Part shown: piece after piece, positions 55,376 to 64,000 of the stretch
Position numbering within the stretch: the first letter of the stretch is position 1
Layout of the letters: every line of letters begins with the position of its first letter
Source: Luteimonas panaciterrae
GTDB lineage: Bacteria > Pseudomonadota > Gammaproteobacteria > Xanthomonadales > Xanthomonadaceae
NCBI RefSeq assembly: GCF_020511115.1
Contig: NZ_JAJAVH010000001.1
Span: 496,001 to 560,000, forward strand
Direction: 5' to 3'
DNA length: 64,000 nucleotides
Translations under genes and position numbers: made by a program
The notes under the pieces: model-generated
The model's input: only the letters and a program-made list of their open reading frames with translations
The model's database searches: none
What the model was told of the DNA's origin: nothing

Positions 55376-57181
55376 CTATTTGGCCGTTTCCTGCTGCGTG
55401 GGCGGGTTCTCCGTATCCGCCTCGAACAGCTGCATCAGCTCGGCCCGTGCTTCGCGGCCGGTCTGTCGCAGCGCTTCATCGTCGTCGTAGACCAGGTGCT
55501 GGTCCCGCAGCACCTTCTCGTCGTGGACGCGGAAGCGCTGCACGTGATCGGCGGCCATTTCCGGGGACATGCCCAGTGCCGTCATCACCTGCTCGCCCAT
55601 CTCGAGACTGGAACCGAACATCTCGCGGAAGACCGTCGCCCCGAGGTCCATCAGCCGCCACGCATGACGACGGTCGCGCGCACGCGCGAACACCTTGGCG
55701 TTGGGATACATGCGCCGGACCAGCCGCACGGCCTTGGTGTTGGTGTCGGCATCGTCGATCGCCATTACGAACACCTTGATGCGGTCGCCGCCGGCGGCGC
55801 GGAGCAGGTCGGGACGCGTCGGATCGCCGTAGTACAGCTCCACGCCGAAGCTGCGCAGCGTGTCGATGGTTTCCAGGTCGTTTTCCAGCGCCACGATCGG
55901 AATGCGCTGTGCCACCAGCAAGCGCGCGACGATCTGGCCGAAGCGGCCCATGCCGGCGATCAACACCTTCGGCCGTTCGATCTCGATCTTGTCGAACTCG
56001 CGCTTGGGTTTCTCCTCGCGCCGTCCCGGAAAATCCTTCAGCAAGCGCGTCAGGCCGATCAGCAGCAGCGGTGTCAGCGCCATCGACACGCCGACGATCG
56101 CCACCAACCGATCGTGCACCGCATTGTCGAGCAGGCCGACGCGCAGCGCTTCGCGGAACACCACGAAGGCGAACTCACCGCCCAGCCACAGCACGCCGCC
56201 GAGCATGAGCGCGCTGCGCCCCGGCAGGCGTCCAGGCCACAGCTTGCCGACCAGGAACAGGATCGCGAACTTCACGATCAGCAACGCCAGCACGCCGCCG
56301 GCGATCAGCTGCGGCTCCTGGATGATGCGGTCCAGATCGATGCCCATGCCGACGGCGATGAAGAACAGGCCGAGCAGCAGGCCCTCGAACGGCTGGATCT
56401 GCGATTCCAGTTCGTGGCGGAACTCCGAATCGGCCAGCAGCACGCCGGCGATGAAGGCGCCCAGGCCGGCGCTCAGGCCGGCTTCCTGCATGAACCAGGC
56501 CGACCCCAATACCGCGAACAGCGCCGTGGCCGTGAACACTTCCGGCATGCGCGTGCGCGCGACCACGCGGAACACCCAGCGCAGCAGATAACGTCCGCCG
56601 ATCACCACCAGGATCAGAGCGCCGATCGCCTTGCCGGCCACATCCCAGGTGAGCGTCTCGGCATTGGCGCCGCCGAGCAGTGGGATCGCGGCCAGCAGCG
56701 GGATCGCGACGAGGTCCTGGAACAGCAGGATCGCGAAGGCCAGCCGTCCGTAATCGGCGGACAGTTCCTTGCGTTCGCCGAGCAGTTGCAGGCCCACCGC
56801 GGTCGAGGACAGCGCCAGGCCCATGCCGATCACCAGCGCCGGCTTCCAGTGCTGGCCGCTGGCCAGCGCGATCGCGCCCAGCACCGCCGCCGTGAGCACC
56901 ACCTGCAGGCCGCCCGAATAGAACACCGGCTTGCGCATCACCCGCAGCCGCGGCATCGACAGTTCCAGGCCGATCACGAACAGCAGCATCACCACGCCGA
57001 TCTCGGAGGCGTTGAGGATGCGCGCGGTATCGCTGACCACGCCGATCCCATCCGGCCCCAGCACCACGCCCGCGGCCAGATAGGCCAGCACCGCGCCGAG
57101 ACCGAAACGCTTGAACACCGGCACGGCGACCACGCCGGCCAGCAGGAATACCAACGCCAGTTCCAGACCACTACCGTGCAT
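55376..57181 (-). CDS. Kef-type K+/H+ antiporter (CPA2 family) with RCK domain
   Basis: 601 residues from the ATG at 57181, preceded by CGGAGGTG. About 12 membrane helices with LAAGVVLGPDGIG, LFVIGLELSMPRL, LALSSTAVGLQLL and LLFQDLVAIPLL, typical of KefB/KefC. A cytoplasmic RCK/TrkA-N domain starts near 400 (VLIAGMGRFGQIVARLL) and binds nucleotide. The C-terminal tail has ADTENPPTQQETAK. In E. coli, KefB and KefC are gated by glutathione adducts and protect against electrophiles; whether this copy is KefB- or KefC-like is not decided. Confidence 0.93.
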   Translation of the reverse strand: MHGSGLELALVFLLAGVVAVPVFKRFGLGAVLAYLAAGVVLGPDGIGVVSDTARILNASEIGVVMLLFVIGLELSMPRLRVMRKPVFYSGGLQVVLTAAVLGAIALASGQHWKPALVIGMGLALSSTAVGLQLLGERKELSADYGRLAFAILLFQDLVAIPLLAAIPLLGGANAETLTWDVAGKAIGALILVVIGGRYLLRWVFRVVARTRMPEVFTATALFAVLGSAWFMQEAGLSAGLGAFIAGVLLADSEFRHELESQIQPFEGLLLGLFFIAVGMGIDLDRIIQEPQLIAGGVLALLIVKFAILFLVGKLWPGRLPGRSALMLGGVLWLGGEFAFVVFREALRVGLLDNAVHDRLVAIVGVSMALTPLLLIGLTRLLKDFPGRREEKPKREFDKIEIERPKVLIAGMGRFGQIVARLLVAQRIPIVALENDLETIDTLRSFGVELYYGDPTRPDLLRAAGGDRIKVFVMAIDDADTNTKAVRLVRRMYPNAKVFARARDRRHAWRLMDLGATVFREMFGSSLEMGEQVMTALGMSPEMAADHVQRFRVHDEKVLRDQHLVYDDDEALRQTGREARAELMQLFEADTENPPTQQETAK

Positions 57182-57347
57182 GCGCACCTCCGCCGGGGAT
57201 TATGCCTGTCCGCGCAAGGGGGCCGAGGTGACCGCCGGGCTGTCGTCCTGCCCGGGAACGGGGAGTCGGGCGATGCGCCCTCATGCTGAAAATCCTGCCA
57301 AGATGGTGCTCGAGCGCATGGTGTGAGTATCGGAATCGGGGGAAGGA

Positions 57348-58205
57348 ATGACCAGGAATCGGTGGTGGGGGCTTTGCCTGTTGTTCATGGCGTTCATGGC
57401 CGTTGCCGGCGTCAGCCGCAAGGAAGTGTTGCAGCAGATGGAATTGAGTCTGCTGGTCACCGGTTCGGTCGACATCGAGCCGGACGGCCATGTCAGTGCC
57501 TACGTGGTCGATCAGCCGGAAAAACTGCCCGGTGGCGTTCGGGAGTTGATCGCCAAGAACGTGCCGAAGTGGCGCTTCGAGCCGATCCTGGTCGATGGCA
57601 AGGCGGTTTCGGCGCGCGCCAAGATGAGCTTGCACGTCGTAGCCAAGCGTGTCGACGATGATCGCTTCGACGCCACGATCGACGCCGCCAATTTCGGCAC
57701 GGGAGAACAGGTGCCTGGCGTGGACCTCACCGTGAAGGAGATGAAGCCGCCGAAGTATCCGAAGTGGGCGGTGATGAATGGCTTCAAGGGAACGGTGTAT
57801 CTGGTATTGCGCGTAGATCGGCAGGGCGCCGTCGAGGATGTCGTGGTCGAGCAGGTCAACCTGCGGACGGCCGGTACGCCGAAGCAGATGGAACTGGGCC
57901 GCAACCATCTTTCCCGCGCTGCGCTGGACGCCGCGAAGGCATGGACCTTCGTGCCGCCGACCAAGGGCGAGAATGCCAAGCAAGAGTCCTGGTCGATCCG
58001 CGTGCCCGTTGACTACTCCCTGGAGGGCGAAGACCGGACGCAGAAATACGGCCGGTGGCAAGCCTATATCCCGGGCCCGAGACAGGGAATTCCCTGGGAT
58101 ACGGGCGAGGACGGCAACGCTTCCAGTCCGGATGCCCTGGCTGACGGCGATATCTACATGATCGGTGCCGGCCCGCGGCTTTTGACGCCGCTCGGGCAGG
58201 GGTGA
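57348..58205 (+). CDS. Periplasmic protein with two TonB-C-like domains, paralogue 1
   Basis: 285 residues. An N-terminal signal or anchor (WWGLCLLFMAFMAVAGV), then a first TonB-C-like unit (VTGSVDIEPDGHVSAYVV ... LIAKNVPKWRFEPILVDGKAV) and a second (PPKYPKWAVMNGFKGTVYLV ... AALDAAKAWTFVPPTKGE). The PPKYP..A..GxxGxV and AAxxAxxxWxFxP patterns are those of TonB C-termini, but the proline-rich spacer of true TonB is missing. First of three tandem related genes. Function unknown. Confidence 0.78.
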   Translation: MTRNRWWGLCLLFMAFMAVAGVSRKEVLQQMELSLLVTGSVDIEPDGHVSAYVVDQPEKLPGGVRELIAKNVPKWRFEPILVDGKAVSARAKMSLHVVAKRVDDDRFDATIDAANFGTGEQVPGVDLTVKEMKPPKYPKWAVMNGFKGTVYLVLRVDRQGAVEDVVVEQVNLRTAGTPKQMELGRNHLSRAALDAAKAWTFVPPTKGENAKQESWSIRVPVDYSLEGEDRTQKYGRWQAYIPGPRQGIPWDTGEDGNASSPDALADGDIYMIGAGPRLLTPLGQG

Positions 58206-58284
58206 TTTCCGCTTCTGCGGAACACGAGCACACGGTATGAACGTGATCCTGCGGGATCTGGAGAAGGGTGAGGAGTTTCGGGAA

Positions 58285-59148
58285 ATGAAAAGATTATGGT
58301 TCGGTGTCTGCCTGATGGTACTGGCGAGCGTTGTGATGGCGGGCGGCACTCGGCTCGCGATGCGCAAGTTGGCCGAGTCCAGCACGCAGGTCACCGGAAC
58401 GATTCACATCGCTCCCGACGGCAGCGTGCACGACTATGCGCTGGACAAGTCCGAACGGCTTTCGCCCGGAATCAGGAAGCTGATTGCTGACAACGTGCCG
58501 AATTGGCGCTTCCAGATGCCGCAGGAGGCAGAGCCGTCGACCGACAGGCAGTTCGAAATGAGCCTGTTGCTCACGGCCAGGAAAAACCCGGATGCGGACA
58601 GCTATTCGCTGCGGATCCGCGCCGCCAACTTCCGGGACAAACTGCAGCCGGCCGACGAAAGGATCACGGCAACACTGTTCTCGCCACCGAAATATCCACC
58701 CGCGGCGGTTCGCATGAATATCCAGGGAACCGTGTATGTGGTGCTGCGCATCGACAGGCAGGGCAAGGTGCGTGATGCGTTCGCCGAACAGGTCAACCTC
58801 ACCGTGCTCGGCACCGAGAACGAAATGAACAAGGCGCGGGGCATGCTCGCGCAGAGTGCGCTGGAGGCTGCCCGCGGCTGGACGTTCAAGGTTCCGACGA
58901 AGGGCGAGGGCGCGCACGCCGAGCTGCCGACGTTGCGGATGCCCATCAGCTACCACCTGTCTTCGAACCCGGAAGAGGCCAAGGACAAGGACGGATACGG
59001 AAAATGGGAAACCTACATTCCCGGTCCGAGGATGCGGGCGCCATGGGTGGCGGAAGATCTGGGCGCCCCGGATGCCCTGCTCGCGAATCAGGTTTATGAC
59101 CTGAGCAGTCGGACTCCGCGCTTGCTGACGTCACTGGACCAGGGCTGA
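58285..59148 (+). CDS. Periplasmic protein with two TonB-C-like domains, paralogue 2
   Basis: 287 residues from the ATG at 58285 (GAGGAG upstream). Anchor or signal MKRLWFGVCLMVLASVVMAG, first unit VTGTIHIAPDGSVHDYAL ... IADNVPNWRFQMP, second unit PPKYPPAAVRMNIQGTVYVV ... SALEAARGWTFKVPTKGE. It is clearly the sister of the preceding gene, with the shared ending YIPGPR and RLLTSLDQG against RLLTPLGQG. The pair probably arose by tandem duplication. Confidence 0.78.
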   Translation: MKRLWFGVCLMVLASVVMAGGTRLAMRKLAESSTQVTGTIHIAPDGSVHDYALDKSERLSPGIRKLIADNVPNWRFQMPQEAEPSTDRQFEMSLLLTARKNPDADSYSLRIRAANFRDKLQPADERITATLFSPPKYPPAAVRMNIQGTVYVVLRIDRQGKVRDAFAEQVNLTVLGTENEMNKARGMLAQSALEAARGWTFKVPTKGEGAHAELPTLRMPISYHLSSNPEEAKDKDGYGKWETYIPGPRMRAPWVAEDLGAPDALLANQVYDLSSRTPRLLTSLDQG

Positions 59149-59264
59149 AAACGACGCGCCGACATCGGATCGTCATGGCGGGTGGGTCGGGAAAGGAAGG
59201 GTGGGGCGTGAGAGTGCCCGCATTCCATCTTTGGGAAGGATGCAAGAACCAAGGAGAGGTCGAT

Positions 59265-60017
59265 ATGAACAAGCGAAAGTGGGCCGCCCTGGCCCTGGCA
59301 TTGACGATTGGTCTCGCGAATGCCGCCGAACCGGTGGCTTTCGACACCACCGTGAAGATAACCGTGGACAGCACCGGCACGCCGACCGCGGTGCAGGCGG
59401 TTCCGGAATTGCCGGAACTGGTGCGGGTGCAGATCGAAAGGGCAGTGTCCGCATGGCGCTTCGCACCTCCCAGCCTGGATGGCGCGGCGGTGACGGGCAC
59501 CACCTACGTGCAGTTGGGCGCCTGCGCGATGCCGACGGCCGATGGCGGCATGAACCTGTCGGTGGCTTACAGGAGCAACGGGCCGGAGGCATTAGGCAAG
59601 GAGGTGCCCAGGTTCCCAACCCAGAATCGCCAGGCCCTGCTCGAGAATAAAGCCGAATTCCTGGTCGAATACACCGTCGGCAAGGACGGCAAGGCAACGC
59701 TGGAAGACATCAAGAAGACCACGGGCAGCGCGAAAGCGTTGGGAATTTTCGCGCCCACGCTGCGCGAGTGGGTGACACGGCTGCGCTTCAAGCCAGAAGA
59801 ACTAGCGGGTGCGCCAATCAGCACGCGGATGCGCACGCCGGTGTCCTTCTCCTCTACAGAGTCCAGGCTGGCACCCTCACCCGAGGTACTGCGACGACAG
59901 GAGCAGGAGAAGAAAATGATGTCCCCGGAATGCATCGCTGCCGCCGGCAGGCAGCCGGCGACGGGCCTGGAGTCGTATGCGATCAATTCGCCGTTGAAGT
60001 TCCTGGGCCCGGGCTAA
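59265..60017 (+). CDS. Secreted TonB-C-like protein, paralogue 3 (divergent)
   Basis: 250 residues from the ATG at 59265 (AAGGAGAGGT upstream). Cleavable signal MNKRKWAALALALTIGLANA. First unit: FDTTVKITVDSTGTPTAVQA ... IERAVSAWRFAPPSLDG. Second, weaker unit: FLVEYTVGKDGKATLEDIKK ... TLREWVTRLRFKPEELAGAP. The layout matches the two genes upstream but the sequence has drifted. An upstream frame to 59175 is not needed. Confidence 0.75.
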   Translation: MNKRKWAALALALTIGLANAAEPVAFDTTVKITVDSTGTPTAVQAVPELPELVRVQIERAVSAWRFAPPSLDGAAVTGTTYVQLGACAMPTADGGMNLSVAYRSNGPEALGKEVPRFPTQNRQALLENKAEFLVEYTVGKDGKATLEDIKKTTGSAKALGIFAPTLREWVTRLRFKPEELAGAPISTRMRTPVSFSSTESRLAPSPEVLRRQEQEKKMMSPECIAAAGRQPATGLESYAINSPLKFLGPG

Positions 60018-60261
60018 GCGATTGATATCGCAGCGGGAGACATGTCAGCGGCTATGCGCTCGACAGGACGGGGCGTCGTCTAAAAAGCCGTTGAATCGAC
60101 CGTCGGGAATGTTCATGCCGTTTTGACCAGCCAAGAGATACATATGAACATCTGATGTCGGCATTTCAACAATTGCCAAACGGGGACGAATGAGGAAACC
60201 GGACAAGGCAGGTTTGTTAAATACAAGCTTGCCGGCGTGGTTTCGAAGATAGGGAGGTATT

Positions 60262-61071
60262 GTGTACAAGCATATATTTCTTCTGCTGTTGTTGTTCTAC
60301 TCAAGCGGCGCAATTGCTAGTGGTTGCAAGGAACTGCCTAGGCAGTCCAGATATTCGACTAGCACGGTGCTGCTATCCGACACGCAAAACCCAAGTCCCG
60401 GACAGCAAATAAAGTTAACTGCGAGCATATCCACAGGGAATTTCTTTGCCGTTGAGTGTATTTATCCGCAGACGGATATTGGCGGCTACGTCAAATTTTA
60501 TCTTGGCGACAATGTTGTCGAAAGCGTGAGGATCACTTCATGGAATACGCCGCCGGAATTTTTGTTTAGCTTCAACCCATGCGGCGGGTCCGGGTGCTCC
60601 GATTTCTCATATTTTGGCGCAAATGAAGCATTGATCTCCATTTATTACACGGTTCCTTTGAGTCAGAATCCTCTGACCTTCAGGGCGCAGTTCTCCGGGG
60701 ATGATTATTTTTCTGGTGAATCATGGTCAGGCCCGGTGGAAATTAACCCCGGCCCTCCAAAGCCTCCTGCACCGTCGCCCCCGACATCGTCGCCAGTAAT
60801 TGGGCATACCTATACGATCTCCTGGCTTCCTGTCGCAAATGCCGAAACCTACAGTCTGGATCGTATTGATCAGTACGGGGAGCGGCAGGCGATGATCTAC
60901 TATGGGCCAAGCACCAGCTGGACGGAGGTCAACATGGCCTCTGGCGTATATCGCTATACGGTTATGGCTTGCCCCTCAAGCGGCGATTGCAGCGCGCCAT
61001 CGGCTGAAAGCGCACCTGTTGTTGTCGCTCCGGACATTACGCCGATTATTACTCCATACATCACTCGATAG
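60262..61071 (+). CDS. Secreted protein with Ig-like and fibronectin-III-like domains
   Basis: 269 residues from a GTG at 60262 with GGGAGGT upstream. Signal peptide MYKHIFLLLLLFYSSGAIAS. The first domain, STSTVLLSDTQNPSPGQQIK ... GYVKFYLGDNVV ... FRAQFSGDDYFSG, is a bacterial Ig-like (Big_3_5) repeat. After a Pro-rich linker (PPKPPAPSPPTSSP) there is an FN3-like domain (YTISWLPVANAETYSLDRI). Base composition is lower in GC than the neighbours, hinting at recent arrival. Probably extracellular; partner unknown. Confidence 0.78.
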   Translation: MYKHIFLLLLLFYSSGAIASGCKELPRQSRYSTSTVLLSDTQNPSPGQQIKLTASISTGNFFAVECIYPQTDIGGYVKFYLGDNVVESVRITSWNTPPEFLFSFNPCGGSGCSDFSYFGANEALISIYYTVPLSQNPLTFRAQFSGDDYFSGESWSGPVEINPGPPKPPAPSPPTSSPVIGHTYTISWLPVANAETYSLDRIDQYGERQAMIYYGPSTSWTEVNMASGVYRYTVMACPSSGDCSAPSAESAPVVVAPDITPIITPYITR

Positions 61072-61122
61072 CCCGACAAGTCATTTGCTGTCGTTTCAAC
61101 TCAATTATGAGGAGTGTCTTAG

Positions 61123-61428
61123 ATGAGAAATTTAATTCTCGCGGTGATCATTATGGTCTCAGCGGTATTTCCCGCGCATGCAGGAACTGATACTGGCAGG
61201 GTGACGAGAATTTATGTGCATGGCAGTGACCAGGTCAGTTTCAGGATCGAAGGATCTTGCAAGCAAACGTATTACTGGTCTTTTGCGCTCACCGGCGAAA
61301 TTGGGAAGGCCTGGTATGCTCAATTGCTCTCGGCAGCCGTTAATAAACTGCCGGTGCGAGTGCAATATGTAGGTACTTGCAACAATACCGAAGACACCAC
61401 AATTAGCTACATTTATCAGGATTTTTAA
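61123..61428 (+). CDS. Small secreted protein of unknown function
   Basis: 101 residues. Signal MRNLILAVIIMVSAVFPAHA, mature part TDTGRVTRIYVHGSDQVSFR with two Cys (EGSCKQTYY and YVGTCNNTE) likely disulfide-linked. The GRVTRIYV ... GKAWYAQLLSAAV pattern recurs in small secreted proteins of many gammaproteobacteria, but I cannot name the family with certainty. Ribosome site GAGGAG. It shares low GC with the Ig/FN3 gene 51 bp upstream and is probably in the same transcript. Confidence 0.7.
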   Translation: MRNLILAVIIMVSAVFPAHAGTDTGRVTRIYVHGSDQVSFRIEGSCKQTYYWSFALTGEIGKAWYAQLLSAAVNKLPVRVQYVGTCNNTEDTTISYIYQDF

Positions 61429-61538
61429 CTGAAGCGCTCGTATAGAGCAGCCAAGAAAAGCCTCTCCATCGCTACAGCTTCGGAAGCCAAGGTGGTGCGG
61501 TCAGCGCGTGGCAGGCGATGCTGGAATCTCGTGTAAAA

Positions 61539-61572
61539 CAAAAACGCCCCGCATCATGCGGGGCGTTTTTGT
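61539..61572. terminator. Bidirectional intrinsic terminator between rho and the small secreted gene
   Basis: ACAAAAACGCCCCGC, loop ATCAT, GCGGGGCGTTTTTGT: a long GC stem with A-run and T-run on both sides, so it can stop transcription from either direction. It lies 17 bp beyond the rho stop codon. Confidence 0.92.
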
Positions 61573-61589
61573 TGAAGCCGTGTGGAACC

Positions 61590-63302
61590 TCAGCGCTTCA
61601 TCGACTGGAAGAACTCGTCATTCGACTTGGTGGTCTTCATCTTGTCGAGCAGGAATTCCATCGCCGCGATTTCGTCCATCGGATGCAGCAGCTTGCGCAG
61701 GATCCAGATCTTCTGCAGCAGGTCCGGCTCGATCAGCAGGTCCTCGCGGCGGGTGCCGGACTGGTTGACGTTGATCGCCGGGTACACGCGCTTCTCGGTG
61801 ATGCGGCGGTCCAGATGGATTTCCGAGTTGCCGGTGCCCTTGAACTCTTCGTAGATCACCTTGTCCATCGCGCTGCCGGTGTCGACCAGGGCGGTGGCGA
61901 TGATCGTCAGCGAGCCGCCTTCCTCGACGTTACGGGCCGCGCCGAAGAAGCGCTTCGGGCGGTGCATGGCGTTGGAGTCGACACCGCCGGTGAGCACCTT
62001 GCCGGAAGAAGGCACGACGTTGTTGTAGGCGCGGGCCAGGCGGGTGATGGAGTCGAGCAGGATGACGACATCCTTCTTGTGCTCGACCAGGCGCTTGGCG
62101 CGTTCGATCACCATCTCGGCGACCTGCACGTGGCGCGCGGCCGGCTCGTCGAAGGTGGAGGAGACCACTTCGCCGCGCACGGTGCGCTGCATTTCGGTCA
62201 CTTCCTCGGGGCGCTCGTCCACCAGCAGCACGATCAGGTGCACGTCGGGGTGGTTGCTGGTGATGGCGGTGGCAACCTGCTGCATCATCATCGTCTTACC
62301 GGCTTTCGGCGGCGAGACGATCAGCGCGCGCTGGCCTTTGCCCTGCGGGGCCATCAGGTCGAGGATGCGGCCGGTGATGTCCTCGGTGGAGCCATCGCCG
62401 CGTTCGAGCTTGAAGCGCTTGCGCGGGAACAGCGGGGTGAGGTTCTCGAACAGCACTTTGCCGCGGCTGGCTTCCAGCGGTTCGCCGTTGATGGTGTCGA
62501 CGATGGCCAGGGCGAAGTAGCGCTCGCCGTCCTTCGGCCAGCGGATGCGGCCGGAGAGATGGTCGCCGGTACGCAGGTTGAAGCGGCGGATCTGGCTGGG
62601 CGAGATGTAGGTGTCGTCCGGGCCGGCCAGGTAGCTGGCCTCGGCCGAGCGCAGGAAGCCGTAGCCGTCGGGCAGGATTTCCAGCACGCCGTCGGCGGCG
62701 ACGCCCTCGCCGTGGCGGGTGAGCACCTTCAGCAGGGCGAAGATGACATCCTGCTTGCGGGCGCGGGCCACGCCTTCGTGGATGTTGAGCTGTTCGGCGA
62801 TGTCGAGCAGCTTCTGCGCCGGCATGCGCTTGAGGTCGCCGAGCGAGTACAGCGGGAAGCCTTCGGGGATGTTCGGCGGCGGCAGGCGCTGCGCCTGGTC
62901 GTTGTTGCCGTCTTCGCGGGGCAGGCCGTCTTCACGGTAGCCGCGGTTGTTGTTGCGGTCGCGGCGATTGCGGAAGCGGTCGCGGCGGTTGTGGCGGTTG
63001 CCGAAGTCGTTGCCCTGCTGCTGCGAGCGCTGCTCGCCGCCGTCCTGGCCGTTGCCATTGTTGGGGTTGCCGCCGCCGTTGCTGAAGGACTCAGAAGAAG
63101 CGGCGGGCGCTTCGGCGTGCTGGGCGGGAGGCGGTGGGGGCGGCGCCGGCGGTGGCGCGGTCTGGGCCGGAGGCGGTGGAGCGAGAGGGAGTGGCGCGGT
63201 TTCGGGCGCGTCGGCCGTGGTTTTGGCGGCCTTGGTGGTGCGCACGGTTTTGCGCACGCGCTTCACGGCGGTATCGCCGGAATCGGAAGTTTTGTTGGAC
63301 AA
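61590..63302 (-). CDS. rho: Transcription termination factor Rho with long disordered N-terminus
   Basis: 570 residues from a TTG at 63302. The core (from about 150) is ordinary Rho: helical Rho-N ([16 protein letters not shown]), RNA-binding fold ([20 protein letters not shown]), Walker [12 protein letters not shown], Walker [17 protein letters not shown] and Q loop [20 protein letters not shown]. The first 150 residues are low-complexity: basic, then Pro-rich ([13 protein letters not shown]), then Asn/Gly/Arg/Asp-rich ([24 protein letters not shown]). E. coli Rho (419 residues) has none of this. The terminator at its own 3' end suggests a single-gene transcript. Confidence 0.95.
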   Translation of the reverse strand: MSNKTSDSGDTAVKRVRKTVRTTKAAKTTADAPETAPLPLAPPPPAQTAPPPAPPPPPPAQHAEAPAASSESFSNGGGNPNNGNGQDGGEQRSQQQGNDFGNRHNRRDRFRNRRDRNNNRGYREDGLPREDGNNDQAQRLPPPNIPEGFPLYSLGDLKRMPAQKLLDIAEQLNIHEGVARARKQDVIFALLKVLTRHGEGVAADGVLEILPDGYGFLRSAEASYLAGPDDTYISPSQIRRFNLRTGDHLSGRIRWPKDGERYFALAIVDTINGEPLEASRGKVLFENLTPLFPRKRFKLERGDGSTEDITGRILDLMAPQGKGQRALIVSPPKAGKTMMMQQVATAITSNHPDVHLIVLLVDERPEEVTEMQRTVRGEVVSSTFDEPAARHVQVAEMVIERAKRLVEHKKDVVILLDSITRLARAYNNVVPSSGKVLTGGVDSNAMHRPKRFFGAARNVEEGGSLTIIATALVDTGSAMDKVIYEEFKGTGNSEIHLDRRITEKRVYPAINVNQSGTRREDLLIEPDLLQKIWILRKLLHPMDEIAAMEFLLDKMKTTKSNDEFFQSMKR

Positions 63303-63602
63303 GTGCGAATTCCTCGCTAGCTGCGAGCGTCCGCAGAAGGCGGACGGGATGTGGAAAGAGGAGGCTTCGAGATGGGTGCGGCGTGTGGATCGCGGTGGGC
63401 CGCGCCGATTGAACCGCCGGTTATGAGAAAACTAGCACCGACCAGACACGTCGGCAAGCGCCGGGTGTGTGATGGTTCATCGAAGCCTGTGGTCAGGGCT
63501 GACGGGGAGGGCGCCAGGCCACGATTCGGAGATGGGGGCAATGCCCCGGAAATCAAGCATTTCGCGCGCGCCAGCGGGTGTTGCGCCGGCGCGCCGGGGC
63601 GC
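63303..63602. other. rho: Intergenic region between trxA and rho
   Basis: 300 bp, presumably the rho promoter and leader. In other bacteria this leader carries Rho-dependent autoregulation; no specific element is clear here. No gene supported. Confidence 0.45.
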
Positions 63603-63929
63603 TCAGAGCGCCTTGTCGATCATTTGCGCGAGCTGCGCCTTGCCGACCGCGCCGATCTGGGTGGCCTGGACCTGGCCGTCCTTGAACAGCAGCAGCATGG
63701 GGATCGAGCGCACGTGGTACTTCATCGCGGTGCCGCGATTCTGGTCGACGTTGACCTTGGCGATGCGGACCTTGCCGTCGTAGGTCTCGGCCAGCTCGTC
63801 CAGGGCGGGGGCGATCATCTTGCACGGACCGCACCATTCGGCCCAGAAATCGACCAGCACGGGCTCGGACGACTGCAGCACGGCTGTGTCGAAATCGGCG
63901 TCGGTGGCGTGGATGATCTTGTCGCTCAC
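63603..63929 (-). CDS. trxA: Thioredoxin 1
   Basis: 108 residues, the normal size, from a GTG at 63929 preceded by AGGAGA. Active site [15 protein letters not shown] with the redox CGPC pair, the cis-proline in RSIPMLLLF and the C-terminal [16 protein letters not shown]. It is the general cytoplasmic disulfide reductant. trxA immediately upstream of rho is the usual order in gammaproteobacteria. The start at 63965 would lack family support. Confidence 0.96.
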   Translation of the reverse strand: MSDKIIHATDADFDTAVLQSSEPVLVDFWAEWCGPCKMIAPALDELAETYDGKVRIAKVNVDQNRGTAMKYHVRSIPMLLLFKDGQVQATQIGAVGKAQLAQMIDKAL

Positions 63930-64000
63930 TGCAATCTCCTGGTCAATCAAGGGGATATAAATCACATGGCGCCGCGTGGCGGTACCGGTTAACTGTTAAA

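Noticed and set aside
60045..60269. 74-codon minus-strand ORF
   Set aside because: No ribosome site, no signal and no family; it overlaps the promoter region of the Ig/FN3 gene.

Overview
The window is GC-rich, densely coded DNA from a gammaproteobacterium, most likely of the Lysobacterales (Xanthomonadales). This rests on recognised families and gene order: argS, radC, coaC/coaB, dut and a membrane-anchored algC; a DUF2782-type lipoprotein beside polA; trxA beside rho; several secreted S9/DUF885 peptidases; and a cioAB-type bd oxidase. No rRNA, tRNA, CRISPR array, phage or transposase was seen. The placement is inference; no database search was possible.

Layout. 1-7.9 kb: housekeeping genes for tRNA charging, coenzyme A, dUTP removal and sugar phosphates. 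coaC and coaB are separate genes here, and coaB carries an in-frame 48-bp palindromic repeat. 8-17.6 kb: two secreted peptidases, a nu-class glutathione S-transferase, a UPF0114 membrane protein and a large GGDEF/EAL regulator. 17.6-24 kb: uvrD, a Tat-exported threonine-aldolase-like protein, cycA and a PF01594 membrane protein. 24-31.5 kb: a likely dicarboxylate locus, with a NarL-type regulator, a DctB-like hybrid kinase, dctA, an esterase and a porin. 31.5-36.7 kb: an oxidoreductase, a lipoprotein, polA, and a cluster of palindromes that includes a second copy of the coaB repeat. 36.9-41.4 kb: hemF and a three-gene operon ending the S9 peptidase transcript. 41.5-46.7 kb: a frameshifted trimeric autotransporter, a TPR Ser/Thr kinase and an ECF sigma factor. 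46.8-49.2 kb: cioAB. 49.4-52.9 kb: ycgL and a giant ankyrin membrane protein.

The most unusual region is 52.95-54.9 kb. It is a small integron gene-cassette array with no integrase in view: tiny ORFs (a DUF1508 protein, a lipoprotein and unknowns) separated by attC sites whose core provides the stop codon of two cassette genes. On the left it abuts the 3' end of the ankyrin gene, and on the right a decayed second copy of that 3' end.

55-64 kb holds a TfoX-N protein, a Kef-type K+/H+ antiporter, three tandem periplasmic proteins built from TonB-C-like domains, a lower-GC pair of secreted proteins, rho with a long disordered N-terminal extension, and trxA. The two strongest leads are the cassette array and the palindromic element, whose two copies conserve both stems by compensatory changes and one of which is translated inside an essential enzyme.
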